Shown: piece by piece, positions 55,806 through 62,963 of the stretch | Numbering within the stretch: the stretch's first letter is position 1 | How the letters are laid out: every line of letters starts with the position of its first letter | Source: JAJPKK01 sp963800215 | GTDB lineage: Bacteria > Pseudomonadota > Alphaproteobacteria > Rhizobiales > Xanthobacteraceae | Length of the DNA stretch: 64,000 nt | Direction: 5' to 3' | Assembly: GCA_963800215.1 (NCBI GenBank) | Contig: CAWCZY010000003.1 | Location: forward strand, 1 to 64,000 | Made by a program: the position numbers and the translations under genes | Notes under the pieces: generated by a model | Seen by the model: the letters and a program-made list of their open reading frames with translations, nothing else | What the model was told of the DNA's origin: nothing | Database searches by the model: none

Positions 55806-56954
55806 CTATTCGATCTCGGACATCGCAAACTCCTGTGCGATGCCGGGACGGATCGCTTCGGCGGCGGCGACGTCGGCTGCGGCGCCCGCGAGGTCGCCGT
55901 TCTTGCGCTTCGCAATGCCGCGTCCGTAGAGCGAATTCGCGAGCGTCGGGTTGAGCGCCAGCGCTGCGTCGAAATCCGCAATCGACCCGTCGAGTTCCCC
56001 TCGCCTGAGGCGCGCCAACCCGCGGCTGCTGAGCGCGAAGGTGTTTCTCGGATTGAGCCTCATCGCCTCGCCGTAATCGGCAAGCGCGCGGTCGAAGTCG
56101 CCGCGGTCGCGCCAGGCATTGGCGCGGTTGATGAGTGCGGCTCCATTGCGCGGACTGAGCCTGATCGCCTCGCCGAAATCGGCGACCGCGTGGTCGAGAT
56201 CGCCCTTGTCGCGCCAAGCCATGCCGCGATTATTGAAGGCGAGGGCATATTCCGAGTTGAGCTTGATGGCTTCCGAAAAGTAGACGAGCGCATGCTCATA
56301 ATCGCCCTTGACGAGGTAGAGGGCGCCGCGATTGTTGAACGCGACCGCGTTCATCGGATCGATTTCGATCGCCTCGCTGTAGTCCGCGGCGGCACGGTCG
56401 ACGTCGCCCTTCTCGCGATAGGCGTTGCCGCGGTGGGTGAAGGCGGTGGCCAGCTTGGGATCGATTCGAATCGCCGCGTCGTAATCGGCGATCGCCCGAT
56501 CGAGGTCACCCTTGTCGCGATAGGCGGCACCGCGATTGACGATCACGACGGCACTGCGCGGATCGATCTTGATCGCCGCGTCGTAGTCCGCAATGGCGCG
56601 GTCGAAATCACCTTTGTCGCCGTAGGCCGCGCCGCGATTGTTGAACGCGGAGGCGTAACTGGGGTCGAGCTTGATGGCGGCGCCGTAATCGGCAAACGCG
56701 CGGTCGTAATCGCCCAGGTCCCGGTACGCGAGACCCCGGTTGTTGAGGGCGACCGCGAGTTCCCGCGCCGGCCGCTTGCCCGACCGGATCACCGCCGTGC
56801 AGCCGTCGGCCACGATATTGGACGGGTAGGCGTTGCCCTCGTTGCTGCACAGCATCCATTCCGGCGATAATTCCGTCTGCGCCTGCGCGGGTGCGGCGAC
56901 GATCACGAATGCGGCCGCGACGACCGCGCCGATCAGGCTCACAACTGGGCTCAT
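55806..56954 (-). CDS. Exported TPR-repeat protein
   Basis: 382 residues. A signal peptide (SPVVSLIGAVVAAAFVIVAA) is followed by nine to ten tetratricopeptide repeats of 34 residues, each of the form ALNNRGLAYRDLGDYDRAFA and DYGAAIKLDPSYASAFNNRG. ATG 56954 overlaps the stop of a small upstream peptide gene (ATGA), so it may depend on that gene's translation. TPR arrays are protein-interaction scaffolds; here it is periplasmic. Repeats are very regular, and some carry identical DNA over long stretches, so they may vary by unequal crossing over. Confidence 0.87.
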   Translation of the reverse strand: MSPVVSLIGAVVAAAFVIVAAPAQAQTELSPEWMLCSNEGNAYPSNIVADGCTAVIRSGKRPARELAVALNNRGLAYRDLGDYDRAFADYGAAIKLDPSYASAFNNRGAAYGDKGDFDRAIADYDAAIKIDPRSAVVIVNRGAAYRDKGDLDRAIADYDAAIRIDPKLATAFTHRGNAYREKGDVDRAAADYSEAIEIDPMNAVAFNNRGALYLVKGDYEHALVYFSEAIKLNSEYALAFNNRGMAWRDKGDLDHAVADFGEAIRLSPRNGAALINRANAWRDRGDFDRALADYGEAMRLNPRNTFALSSRGLARLRRGELDGSIADFDAALALNPTLANSLYGRGIAKRKNGDLAGAAADVAAAEAIRPGIAQEFAMSEIE

Positions 56955-57079
56955 TGACGGATATTCTCCTGGTCGTTCTCCTGGTCGTTCTCCTGGTCGT
57001 TCTCCTGGGCCGGGCTCAGGCCCGGAACGAGCGTGGTCGCGACGATAACCGAACCGAGCACGAAGCCGCGTCGGTCCAT
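56951..57079 (-). CDS. Small exported peptide with a 12-bp minisatellite (DQEN repeats)
   Basis: 42 residues: signal sequence MDRRGFVLGSVIVATTLVPG ending LSPAQ, then ENDQENDQENDQEN and IRQ. The DNA encodes this with four near-perfect copies of a 12-bp unit (TCCTGGTCGTTC on the plus strand, about 56965-57007). The first codons have a twin-arginine-like DRRGF. The stop overlaps the start of the TPR gene, which argues for a real, translated leader gene. It could be hypervariable by slippage. I know no family. The alternative is that the TPR protein begins further upstream in a different frame, which I consider less likely. Confidence 0.55.
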   Translation of the reverse strand: MDRRGFVLGSVIVATTLVPGLSPAQENDQENDQENDQENIRQ

Positions 57080-57213
57080 GGTGTTTCCCTCCGATTTGGC
57101 GGCGACACCAGCCGCGCGCCAGAACGGACAACCCGCGGCTGAGGCAGCCGAATGATGGAAGTGCGACGAACGACAGGGACTTGCGTCCTCCGTCCTCCGT
57201 GCCCGTCTTCGCA

Positions 57214-57666
57214 TCACATCGCCGACGCCATCACCGCGGGCTCGCGGCCCTTGGCCTCGGCGGCCTCGAAATTGAGCTCGATCTTGACGCCGTTGGGGTC
57301 GATCAGAAACAGCTGGTAGAGCCCCTGATTGTTGACCCGGCGCTCCTTGAATTCGATGCCCTTCTTCTCGAGATGGTCGATCATGTCGATGAGCCCGGTG
57401 GCGCGGAACGCGACGTGGTCGACGACGCCGGACCCGGTGGTGGCGGTGGATTCCTGGCCGAGATATTTGAGCCGGTTTTCCGAGGCCTTGGCGCCGCCAT
57501 GGGTGAGGTGGAGCACGTCGGTGTCGCCGAGATAGAGCCAGTAGACCGGGAACTTGAAGTCCGGCGCCGGCCCGACCTTCATGCCGAGCACGTCCACGAA
57601 CCAGTCCTTGGTCTTTTCGAGGTCTTCGGTCTGGATCAGAAAATGCTGCAAATGGTGAAGCGGCAT
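57214..57666 (-). CDS. VOC-family (extradiol dioxygenase/glyoxalase-like) protein
   Basis: 150 residues: MPLHHLQHFLIQTEDLEKTK, WFVDVLGMKVGPAPDFKFPV, YWLYLGDTDVLHLTH, TTGSGVVDHVAFRATGLIDM and LYQLFLIDPNGVKIELNFEA. The metal-site residues of the superfamily (His in LQHFLIQ, His in VDHVAF, Glu in KIELNF) are present. It resembles small single-module catechol-dioxygenase-like proteins. The substrate is unknown. It is divergent from the DUF1330 gene. Confidence 0.88.
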   Translation of the reverse strand: MPLHHLQHFLIQTEDLEKTKDWFVDVLGMKVGPAPDFKFPVYWLYLGDTDVLHLTHGGAKASENRLKYLGQESTATTGSGVVDHVAFRATGLIDMIDHLEKKGIEFKERRVNNQGLYQLFLIDPNGVKIELNFEAAEAKGREPAVMASAM

Positions 57667-57751
57667 GGCATGTCTCCTAACGCTTGTTCGCCCTTTGACC
57701 CATTCGAATAGCTAACCTCGTCCATCGTCCCCGACAAGTCCAGGAGGTCCC

Positions 57752-58057
57752 ATGCCCGCCTATTGGGTTGCCCGTTCGCGCATCATCGACCCCGTCGAAT
57801 ACAAGAAATACACCGACCGCATCCCCGCCATCATCGCCAAATATGGCGGCAAGGTGCTGGCCCGCGGCGGGCGCTTCCAGATCATGGAGGGCCCGGACAA
57901 GTTCCACCGCTTCGTGGTGATCGAATTCGCCACACTGGAGCAGGGGGTCGCCTGCTTCAAATCCAAGGAATACGACGAGGCCGCGGCGTTCCGTCGCAAG
58001 GGCGCCGGCGAAGTCGAGACCGTTATCGTGGAAGCCGGCGACGCCACGCCGCAGTGA
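57752..58057 (+). CDS. DUF1330-family protein
   Basis: 101 residues: MPAYWVARSRIIDPVEYKKY, IIAKYGGKVLARGGRFQIME, KFHRFVVIEFATLEQGVACF and KSKEYDEAAAFRRKGAGEVE. This is the DUF1330 ferredoxin-like dimeric alpha-beta-barrel fold. CAGGAGG precedes the ATG at correct spacing. Function not known; many neighbours in other genomes are catabolic genes. It precedes a LivK-type gene by about 107 bp. Confidence 0.9.
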   Translation: MPAYWVARSRIIDPVEYKKYTDRIPAIIAKYGGKVLARGGRFQIMEGPDKFHRFVVIEFATLEQGVACFKSKEYDEAAAFRRKGAGEVETVIVEAGDATPQ

Positions 58058-58164
58058 TGTTCTGTCCGCCGACCCGGCCGGCGCTGGTGCCGGGCGGCGG
58101 ATTGGTTCTACTATGGCGGAACAAAAACGCCAGTAAATGCAAAAGCCTTGATGGGAGGAACCGA

Positions 58165-59436
58165 ATGATTTCCCGATTCAAATCATTGATCTCGACCGTA
58201 TCCGCGGCAGCCGTCGCGGTCATGGCCGTGGCGGTTGCGGCCGATCGCGCCGCGGCGCAGTCCGGGGAACCGATCAAGATCGGCTTCAGCATGGCGATGA
58301 CCGGCGGGCTCGCCGCCAACGGCAAGTCGGCCTTGCTGGCGCAGAAGATCTGGGAAGACGACGTCAACGCCAAGGGCGGCCTGCTCGGGCGTCCGGTCAA
58401 GCTCATCTATTATGACGACCAGAGCAATCCGGCGACGGTGCCGGGCATCTATACGAAGCTGCTCGACATCGACAAGGTCGATCTCCTGATCGGCCCCTAT
58501 GCGACCGCCCAGATCGCGCCGGCGATGCCGATCGTGATCCAGCGCAACAAGCTCTTCATCGGGCTGTTGGGCCTCGCGGTGAACTCGGAGTTCAACTACC
58601 CCAATTATTTCGCCATGATCCCGTCCGGGCCGGACCCGAAGCCCGCCTTCACCAGGGGCTTCTTCGATATCGCCATGGCACAGTCGCCGAAGCCGCAGAC
58701 GGTCGCGATCGTCGCCGCGGACCAGGAGTTCTCCCGCAACGCCTCCGACGGCGCCCGCGAGAACGCGAAGAAGGCCGGGCTGAAGATCCTCTACGACAAG
58801 ACCTATCCGCCATCGACCACGGATTTCGCGCCGATCGTGCGGGCGATCCAGGCGACCAATCCCGATGTCCTGGTGATCTGCTCCTATCCGCCGGATTTGG
58901 TCGGCCTGGTGCGGGCCATCAACGAGATCGGCTTCAAGCCGAAGATGATCGGTGGCGGCATGGTCGGCCTCCAATCGACCGCGCTCAAGACCCAGCTCGG
59001 GCCCGCGCTCAACGGCTTCGTCAATTACGACTTCTGGCTGCCGGTGCCGAAGATGAACTTCCCCGGCGTCGACGCGCTGATCAAGAAATACCAGGCGCGC
59101 GCTCCGGCCGAAGGCGTCGATGCGCTCGGCTATTACATGGCGCCGTGGGGCTATGCGCAGCTCCAGGTGATGGGGCAGGCGATCGAGGCGACCAAGAGCA
59201 TCGACGACAAGAAGCTCGCCGACTTCATCCGCGCCAACACGTTCAAGACCGTGCTCGGCGACATCAAGTTCGGCAAGGGCGGCGAGTGGGCGCAATCGCG
59301 GGTGCTGCAGGTGCAGTTCCACGACATCAAGGGCAACGACGTCGAGCAGTTCCGCGGCATGGGGACCCAGACGGTGCTGACCCCGGCCGAATACAATTCC
59401 GGCAGCGTGATCTACCCGTACGAAAAGGCGAAGTGA
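58165..59436 (+). CDS. Branched-chain-amino-acid-type ABC transporter solute-binding protein
   Basis: 423 residues. Signal peptide (MISRFKSLISTVSAAAVAVM ending AAAQS). The LivK fold: PIKIGFSMAMTGGLAANGKS, LIYYDDQSNPATVPGIYTKL, LIGPYATAQIAPAMPIVIQR, FLPP-like region replaced by YNYPNYFAMIPSGPDPKPAF, and DVLVICSYPPDLVGLVRAIN. Such proteins bind amino acids, aromatic acids or amides. No LivHMGF genes adjoin, so ligand and partner are open. GGGAGGAACCGA precedes ATG 58165. Confidence 0.9.
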   Translation: MISRFKSLISTVSAAAVAVMAVAVAADRAAAQSGEPIKIGFSMAMTGGLAANGKSALLAQKIWEDDVNAKGGLLGRPVKLIYYDDQSNPATVPGIYTKLLDIDKVDLLIGPYATAQIAPAMPIVIQRNKLFIGLLGLAVNSEFNYPNYFAMIPSGPDPKPAFTRGFFDIAMAQSPKPQTVAIVAADQEFSRNASDGARENAKKAGLKILYDKTYPPSTTDFAPIVRAIQATNPDVLVICSYPPDLVGLVRAINEIGFKPKMIGGGMVGLQSTALKTQLGPALNGFVNYDFWLPVPKMNFPGVDALIKKYQARAPAEGVDALGYYMAPWGYAQLQVMGQAIEATKSIDDKKLADFIRANTFKTVLGDIKFGKGGEWAQSRVLQVQFHDIKGNDVEQFRGMGTQTVLTPAEYNSGSVIYPYEKAK

Positions 59437-59475
59437 GCGGGGCGAGAGCCGGCATTGCCATCATTCCGGGGCGCC

Positions 59476-60447
59476 TCAATCCAGCCGGATGCCGGCGTCC
59501 CGGATCACCCGGGTCCACAGCTCGAATTCGGATTTGATGAACTTGTCGGTCTCGGCGACCGGCATCTGCATCAACTCGCCGCCGCTGTTCTCGAATTGCG
59601 GCTTGAGCTCTTCGGCGGCGACCCTCGTGGCACTGCGCAGCCGGTCGAGCACCTCCGGCGGAGTGCGTGCCGGCGCGAACAGGCCGATCCAGGATTCGAT
59701 GCCCAGCCCCGGCAGCCCCGCCTCGGTAATGGTCGGCAGGTCCGGCATGGTCCGGTAGCGCTGCGGCGCCAGCAGTGCGACGCCGCGGACCTTGTTCGCC
59801 TTGATGAAGGGCAGTGCCACCGCCGTCGAGTCGAACAGGAGGTCGACGCGGCCCGCCAGCATGTCGGGATAGGCGCCCCGGGTGGTGCGGTAGGGCACCT
59901 CGACCATGGTGGTGCCCGTGAGTTTCATGAAGGCGGCGCCGACGATCTGCTGGCCGCTACCGGAGCCGGCATGGGCGATGGTCAGCTTGCCCGGACTCTG
60001 CCGCGCATAGCTGATGATCTCGGCGAGGTTCTTCTGCGGCAGGTCGCGGCGGGCCATCATGACGTAGGGGAAGGTGTAGACCAGCGCGATCGGAACGAAA
60101 TCCTCCGGATCGTAGCCGACCTTCTGGTACAGCGCGAAATTGAACACGATGTTGCTCAGGCCGCCGACCAGCAAGGTGTAGCCGTCGGGCGGCGCCGCCG
60201 CCGCCGACTGGGTGCCGACCAGCGTCCCGGCGCCGGTGCGATTCTCGACGAAGATGGATTGGCCCAGGAGATCGGAAAGCCGGTTCGCCAGCAGCCGGCC
60301 GACGAGATCATAGGCGCCGCCGGGACCGATCGGGACGATGATCCGGACCGGGCGCTCGGGGTAGCCCTGGGCCGCGGCGACGCGCGGCAGCACCGCAAGA
60401 GCGAGCGCCACCAGGGCGGGCATGGCGACGGCGCGGACTGCTTTCAT
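59476..60447 (-). CDS. Bug-family (TctC-like) periplasmic solute-binding protein 3
   Basis: 323 residues. Signal peptide MKAVRAVAMPALVALALAVL. Bug landmarks: YPERPVRIIVPIGPGGAYDL, FVENRTGAGTLVGTQSAAAA, DGYTLLVGGLSNIVFNFALY, LTIAHAGSGSGQQIVGAAFM, VPYRTTRGAYPDMLAGRVDL and LPTITEAGLPGLGIESWIGL. ATG 60447 is preferred; ATG 60459 is possible and has GGCGGGAG directly before it. It is convergent with the LivK-type gene. Ligand unknown. Confidence 0.91.
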   Translation of the reverse strand: MKAVRAVAMPALVALALAVLPRVAAAQGYPERPVRIIVPIGPGGAYDLVGRLLANRLSDLLGQSIFVENRTGAGTLVGTQSAAAAPPDGYTLLVGGLSNIVFNFALYQKVGYDPEDFVPIALVYTFPYVMMARRDLPQKNLAEIISYARQSPGKLTIAHAGSGSGQQIVGAAFMKLTGTTMVEVPYRTTRGAYPDMLAGRVDLLFDSTAVALPFIKANKVRGVALLAPQRYRTMPDLPTITEAGLPGLGIESWIGLFAPARTPPEVLDRLRSATRVAAEELKPQFENSGGELMQMPVAETDKFIKSEFELWTRVIRDAGIRLD

Positions 60448-60616
60448 GACCTCGAACATCTCCCGCCCCACCTTAGCGGTCCTTGCCCGACAGTGGAACA
60501 AGCGCGGCGGTCCCGGGACGCCGCGCCCAGGATCAGTAATCGGGGAACAGGGATCAGTAATCAGACCCCTATCGTTCGGGCGCGGCCGATGGCGAGCGGC
60601 TCACCGGGAGCGCATC

Positions 60617-61039
60617 TCAACCGGCCGGCGCGGCGACGGTCTGCGGCTTGTCCTTGTCCTTGATCATGAGCTCGATGGTGCGCGCCGGCGCATTGCTCCT
60701 GTTCTCGTTGCGATGGACCGTTCCGCGCGGAATGTAGACGAATTCCCCGGCCTTGAGCACGCGCGGCGGCTGGCCCTTGGCGATGAAGGTGATCTCGCCG
60801 TCGAGCACCACTTCCCACTGGTCGCCATTGTGCGAATGGAACCCGTTGCCGGGGCGGTTCGGGAGATGGAGCTGCATTTGCATCTGCACGTCGCGCGACG
60901 CATCGTTCTCGAGCGGCGTGTTGAAGAAGCGCTGCGAAAATGCGGGGCCGGTGGGCTTGGTCGACGTTTGTGCCGATGCCGCCGTCGCGATCGTCCCCGT
61001 CATCGCGATTACGGCCAGTCCGAGCATTGATCCGCGCAT
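60617..61039 (-). CDS. Secreted cupin-domain protein
   Basis: 140 residues with signal peptide (MRGSMLGLAVIAMTGTIATA). A single cupin barrel follows: NGFHSHNGDQWEVVLDGEIT (motif 1 with His and Glu), then LKAGEFVYIPRGTVHRNENR (motif 2 with His). Three metal ligands are therefore likely. The C-terminal ELMIKDKDKPQTVAAPAG is a lysine-rich tail. GGGAGGAAAATCAC precedes ATG 61039. It could be an oxygenase or a binding protein; no substrate is evident. The ISAs1 element starts 110 bp upstream. Confidence 0.87.
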   Translation of the reverse strand: MRGSMLGLAVIAMTGTIATAASAQTSTKPTGPAFSQRFFNTPLENDASRDVQMQMQLHLPNRPGNGFHSHNGDQWEVVLDGEITFIAKGQPPRVLKAGEFVYIPRGTVHRNENRSNAPARTIELMIKDKDKPQTVAAPAG

Positions 61040-61149
61040 GTGATTTTCCTCCCTTGTGCTTATGGTGGCGATCATAGTGGCCGACAGCGCAAAAGCACAG
61101 GGAGGCGTTCCGCGGTGCGGCAAAAATGGAGCGTCGAAGTGCAGGATGC

Positions 61150-62403
61150 CAGGGGAATCGGGTGAAGGAAATCACGCGGCGACGAGGCTGGCGAGATATT
61201 CGTCGTCCCACCCTGCGGTTTTGCGCCGGAGGCGGATGGAATCCTTGCCTGGCGCCTTGCGGGTGAGATTGTAGGCGATATGCCGGCAAGTTGCGAAATT
61301 AGCCGGCGCGTTGTCGGTTCTGACGCGGCATTCGTCGTCGCGAAAGACCATGTCCATGACCCAGTGCAAGGAGTTCTCGATGGCCCAGTGCGCGCGGATC
61401 ATCGGGCCGACAGCGTTGGCCAGGATCACCAGCGAGGTGATGTAGAAGCGCGTCTCGCTAGTGGTCTTGCCGTTGATTTCGCGCAGGCTTTCGACCACCA
61501 CGACGGCGTTCAGGCCCGGCCATTCGTGGCGCGCCTGCAGCCAGTCGACATCGTGGATCACGGTATAGTTTCGGGTCTCGATGCGGCCGTGGTCGGCGTC
61601 GACTGTTTCGTGCGTGCTGATCGTCGTATCCTTGAATTTCAAGGCTTTCTGTTCGTCGACGAAGACCTCGACATCCTCCCGAAGGGTTCCCTGATTGCCC
61701 TTCAGCGCGAGAATGTAATCGGCTTTTTTCTCGATGATTTTCGCGGCGATGTCGCGCTGACAGCCCATCGCATCGATCGTCACGACCGCACCCTCGATCG
61801 ACATCATGTCGAGCAGCGCCGGGATGGCGACAATCTCGTTCGACTTCTCGTTCACCTTCACCTGGCCCAGCACGATGCGTTGCCGCGCCGCGAAGGCGGA
61901 GACGATGTGGATCGCCTCTTTCGAGCCCTTATTCTGATACGAGCGCCGCGACGTCTTGCCATCGACCGCGATAACCTCGGCGGGCGTGTTCGTCAGCGCC
62001 GCGACCCAGGCCACGAAGCAAAGCTGGAAGGCACGGGCGTCCAGCGTGGCGAAGATATCACCGAGATGATCATGCGAGGGCGTGCCGTTCACATAGGGCC
62101 GAAACCGCCGCAGCAGCTCGATCTTCCGCTCGCCAAATCGCGCTATGTCGGTGAACGTCTCCGCCCCCGCAAGGACCGCAAGAAGTATCAATAAAAGCAC
62201 TTCCGGCAGCGGATAATCCACCTTGCCGGCCTGACGATGATCCGGCAAGTCCTTGAAATAGTGAAGAAAGCTCGTCGTCTCCGCAATCGCTGCAAACTGT
62301 GTCCCGTTGGGATCCATCGCCGTGCTCCACATGCGAATCAGTGGATCACAACAGATTCAGCACTTCAGCCCTTTGTCACGGAACTCTTCACCCGATTACC
62401 CTG
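61150..62403. mobile_element. Complete ISAs1-family insertion sequence with 10-bp target-site duplication
   Basis: The 1254-bp element is bounded by 18-bp terminal inverted repeats, CAGGGGAATCGGGTGAAG (61150-61167) and, read inward from 62403, CAGGGTAATCGGGTGAAG, which differ at one base. It is flanked on both sides by the direct repeat TGCAGGATGC (61140-61149 and 62404-62413). The CAGGG ends, one transposase gene and target duplication of 8-10 bp are ISAs1-family features. The perfect duplication implies a recent insertion. Reading TGCAGGATGC once recreates the pre-insertion site, just upstream of rnpB. Confidence 0.95.
61172..62317 (-). CDS. ISAs1-family transposase
   Basis: 381 residues. 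N-terminal DUF4338/DDE_Tnp_1-associated segment: TTSFLHYFKDLPDHRQAGKV, DYPLPEVLLLILLAVLAGAE, TFTDIARFGERKIELLRRF and VNGTPSHDHLGDIFATLD. The DDE catalytic domain follows: PAEVIAVDGKTSRRSYQNKG (first Asp), VVTIDAMGCQRDIAAKIIEK (second Asp), ADYILALKGNQGTLREDVEV, and RAHWAIENSLHWVMDMVFRD (Glu). It is intact. ATG 62317 has GGAG seven bases upstream; ATG 62332 is possible. It would catalyse movement of the element it sits in. Confidence 0.95.
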   Translation of the reverse strand: MDPNGTQFAAIAETTSFLHYFKDLPDHRQAGKVDYPLPEVLLLILLAVLAGAETFTDIARFGERKIELLRRFRPYVNGTPSHDHLGDIFATLDARAFQLCFVAWVAALTNTPAEVIAVDGKTSRRSYQNKGSKEAIHIVSAFAARQRIVLGQVKVNEKSNEIVAIPALLDMMSIEGAVVTIDAMGCQRDIAAKIIEKKADYILALKGNQGTLREDVEVFVDEQKALKFKDTTISTHETVDADHGRIETRNYTVIHDVDWLQARHEWPGLNAVVVVESLREINGKTTSETRFYITSLVILANAVGPMIRAHWAIENSLHWVMDMVFRDDECRVRTDNAPANFATCRHIAYNLTRKAPGKDSIRLRRKTAGWDDEYLASLVAA

Positions 62404-62422
62404 TGCAGGATGCGGTCTGCCC

Positions 62423-62451
62423 TTGACGGCACGCCCGCCGCACCCCATTGC
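62423..62451 (+). promoter_or_regulatory. Predicted rnpB promoter
   Basis: A TTGACG -35-like hexamer (62423-62428) and CATTGC (62446-62451) are separated by 17 bp; the predicted start lies about 62458, one base from the 5' end of the RNase P RNA. It is about 20 bp downstream of the IS end, so the core promoter survived insertion. Confidence 0.65.
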
Positions 62452-62458
62452 TGCGGGG

Positions 62459-62885
62459 TCAGTCGGCCGGACGGCCGCTCCGGCAATGGCCGAAAGGTCG
62501 CCGGGGAGGAAAGTCCGGGCTCCATGGACATACGGTGCCGGATAACGTCCGGCGGGGGCGACCCCAGGGACAGTGCCACAGAAAACAAACCGCCACGGCG
62601 CGTTGCCTCTCGCAGCGTCAGCCGCGGCAAGGGTGAAATGGTGCGGTAAGAGCGCACCGCGTGTGCGGCGACGCAGACGGCATGGCAAACCCCACCGGGA
62701 GCAAAACCGAATAGGGGCGGCGTGGGACGCATCGTCGCGAGGCGGGGCGTTCCAGATAGGTGTCCAAATCCTGCCGTCCGGGTAGGTTGCTCGAAGCGCC
62801 GGGCAACCGGCGTTCCAGAGGAATGGCCGTCACGCACAAGGCATCCGCCTTGCGCCACACAGAACCCGGCTTACAGGCCGGCTGA
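62459..62885 (+). ncRNA. rnpB: RNase P RNA (alphaproteobacterial A-type)
   Basis: The catalytic RNA that removes 5' leaders from pre-tRNAs. The 5' conserved strand GAGGAAAGTCCGGGCTCC is at 62506-62523, and its P4 partner with ACAGAACCCGGCTTA at 62859-62873. Also present are CGACCCCAGGGACAGTGCCA, AAACCGCC, GCAAGGGTGAAATGGTGCGG and CCCCACCGGGAGCAAAACCG in order. P1 is formed by TCAGTCGG (62459-62466) with CCGGCTGA (62878-62885), allowing one G-U pair. Length of about 427 nt fits alphaproteobacteria. A hairpin terminator follows. Confidence 0.97.
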
Positions 62886-62892
62886 TTTGTAA

Positions 62893-62930
62893 GGGGGCTC
62901 GGCGGCATCACCGCCGGGCCCCCGCCAATT
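62893..62930 (+). terminator. Terminator after rnpB (possibly bidirectional)
   Basis: GGGGGCTCGGCGG pairs with CCGCCGGGCCCCC apart from one mismatch, loop CATCA, followed by GCCAATTTT. It lies eight bases after the RNA's 3' end and also 34 bp past the stop of the convergent dehydrogenase gene. Confidence 0.8.
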
Positions 62931-62963
62931 TTCGGATCACCTCGACGGGCGGATCACGGCGTC

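Noticed and set aside
56960..57010. CRISPR-like short repeats
   Set aside because: The 12-bp units are contiguous, without spacers, and code for DQEN repeats.
62365..62911. Minus-strand and plus-strand ORFs across 62365-62911
   Set aside because: They lie within the RNase P RNA gene, whose conserved elements are all present.
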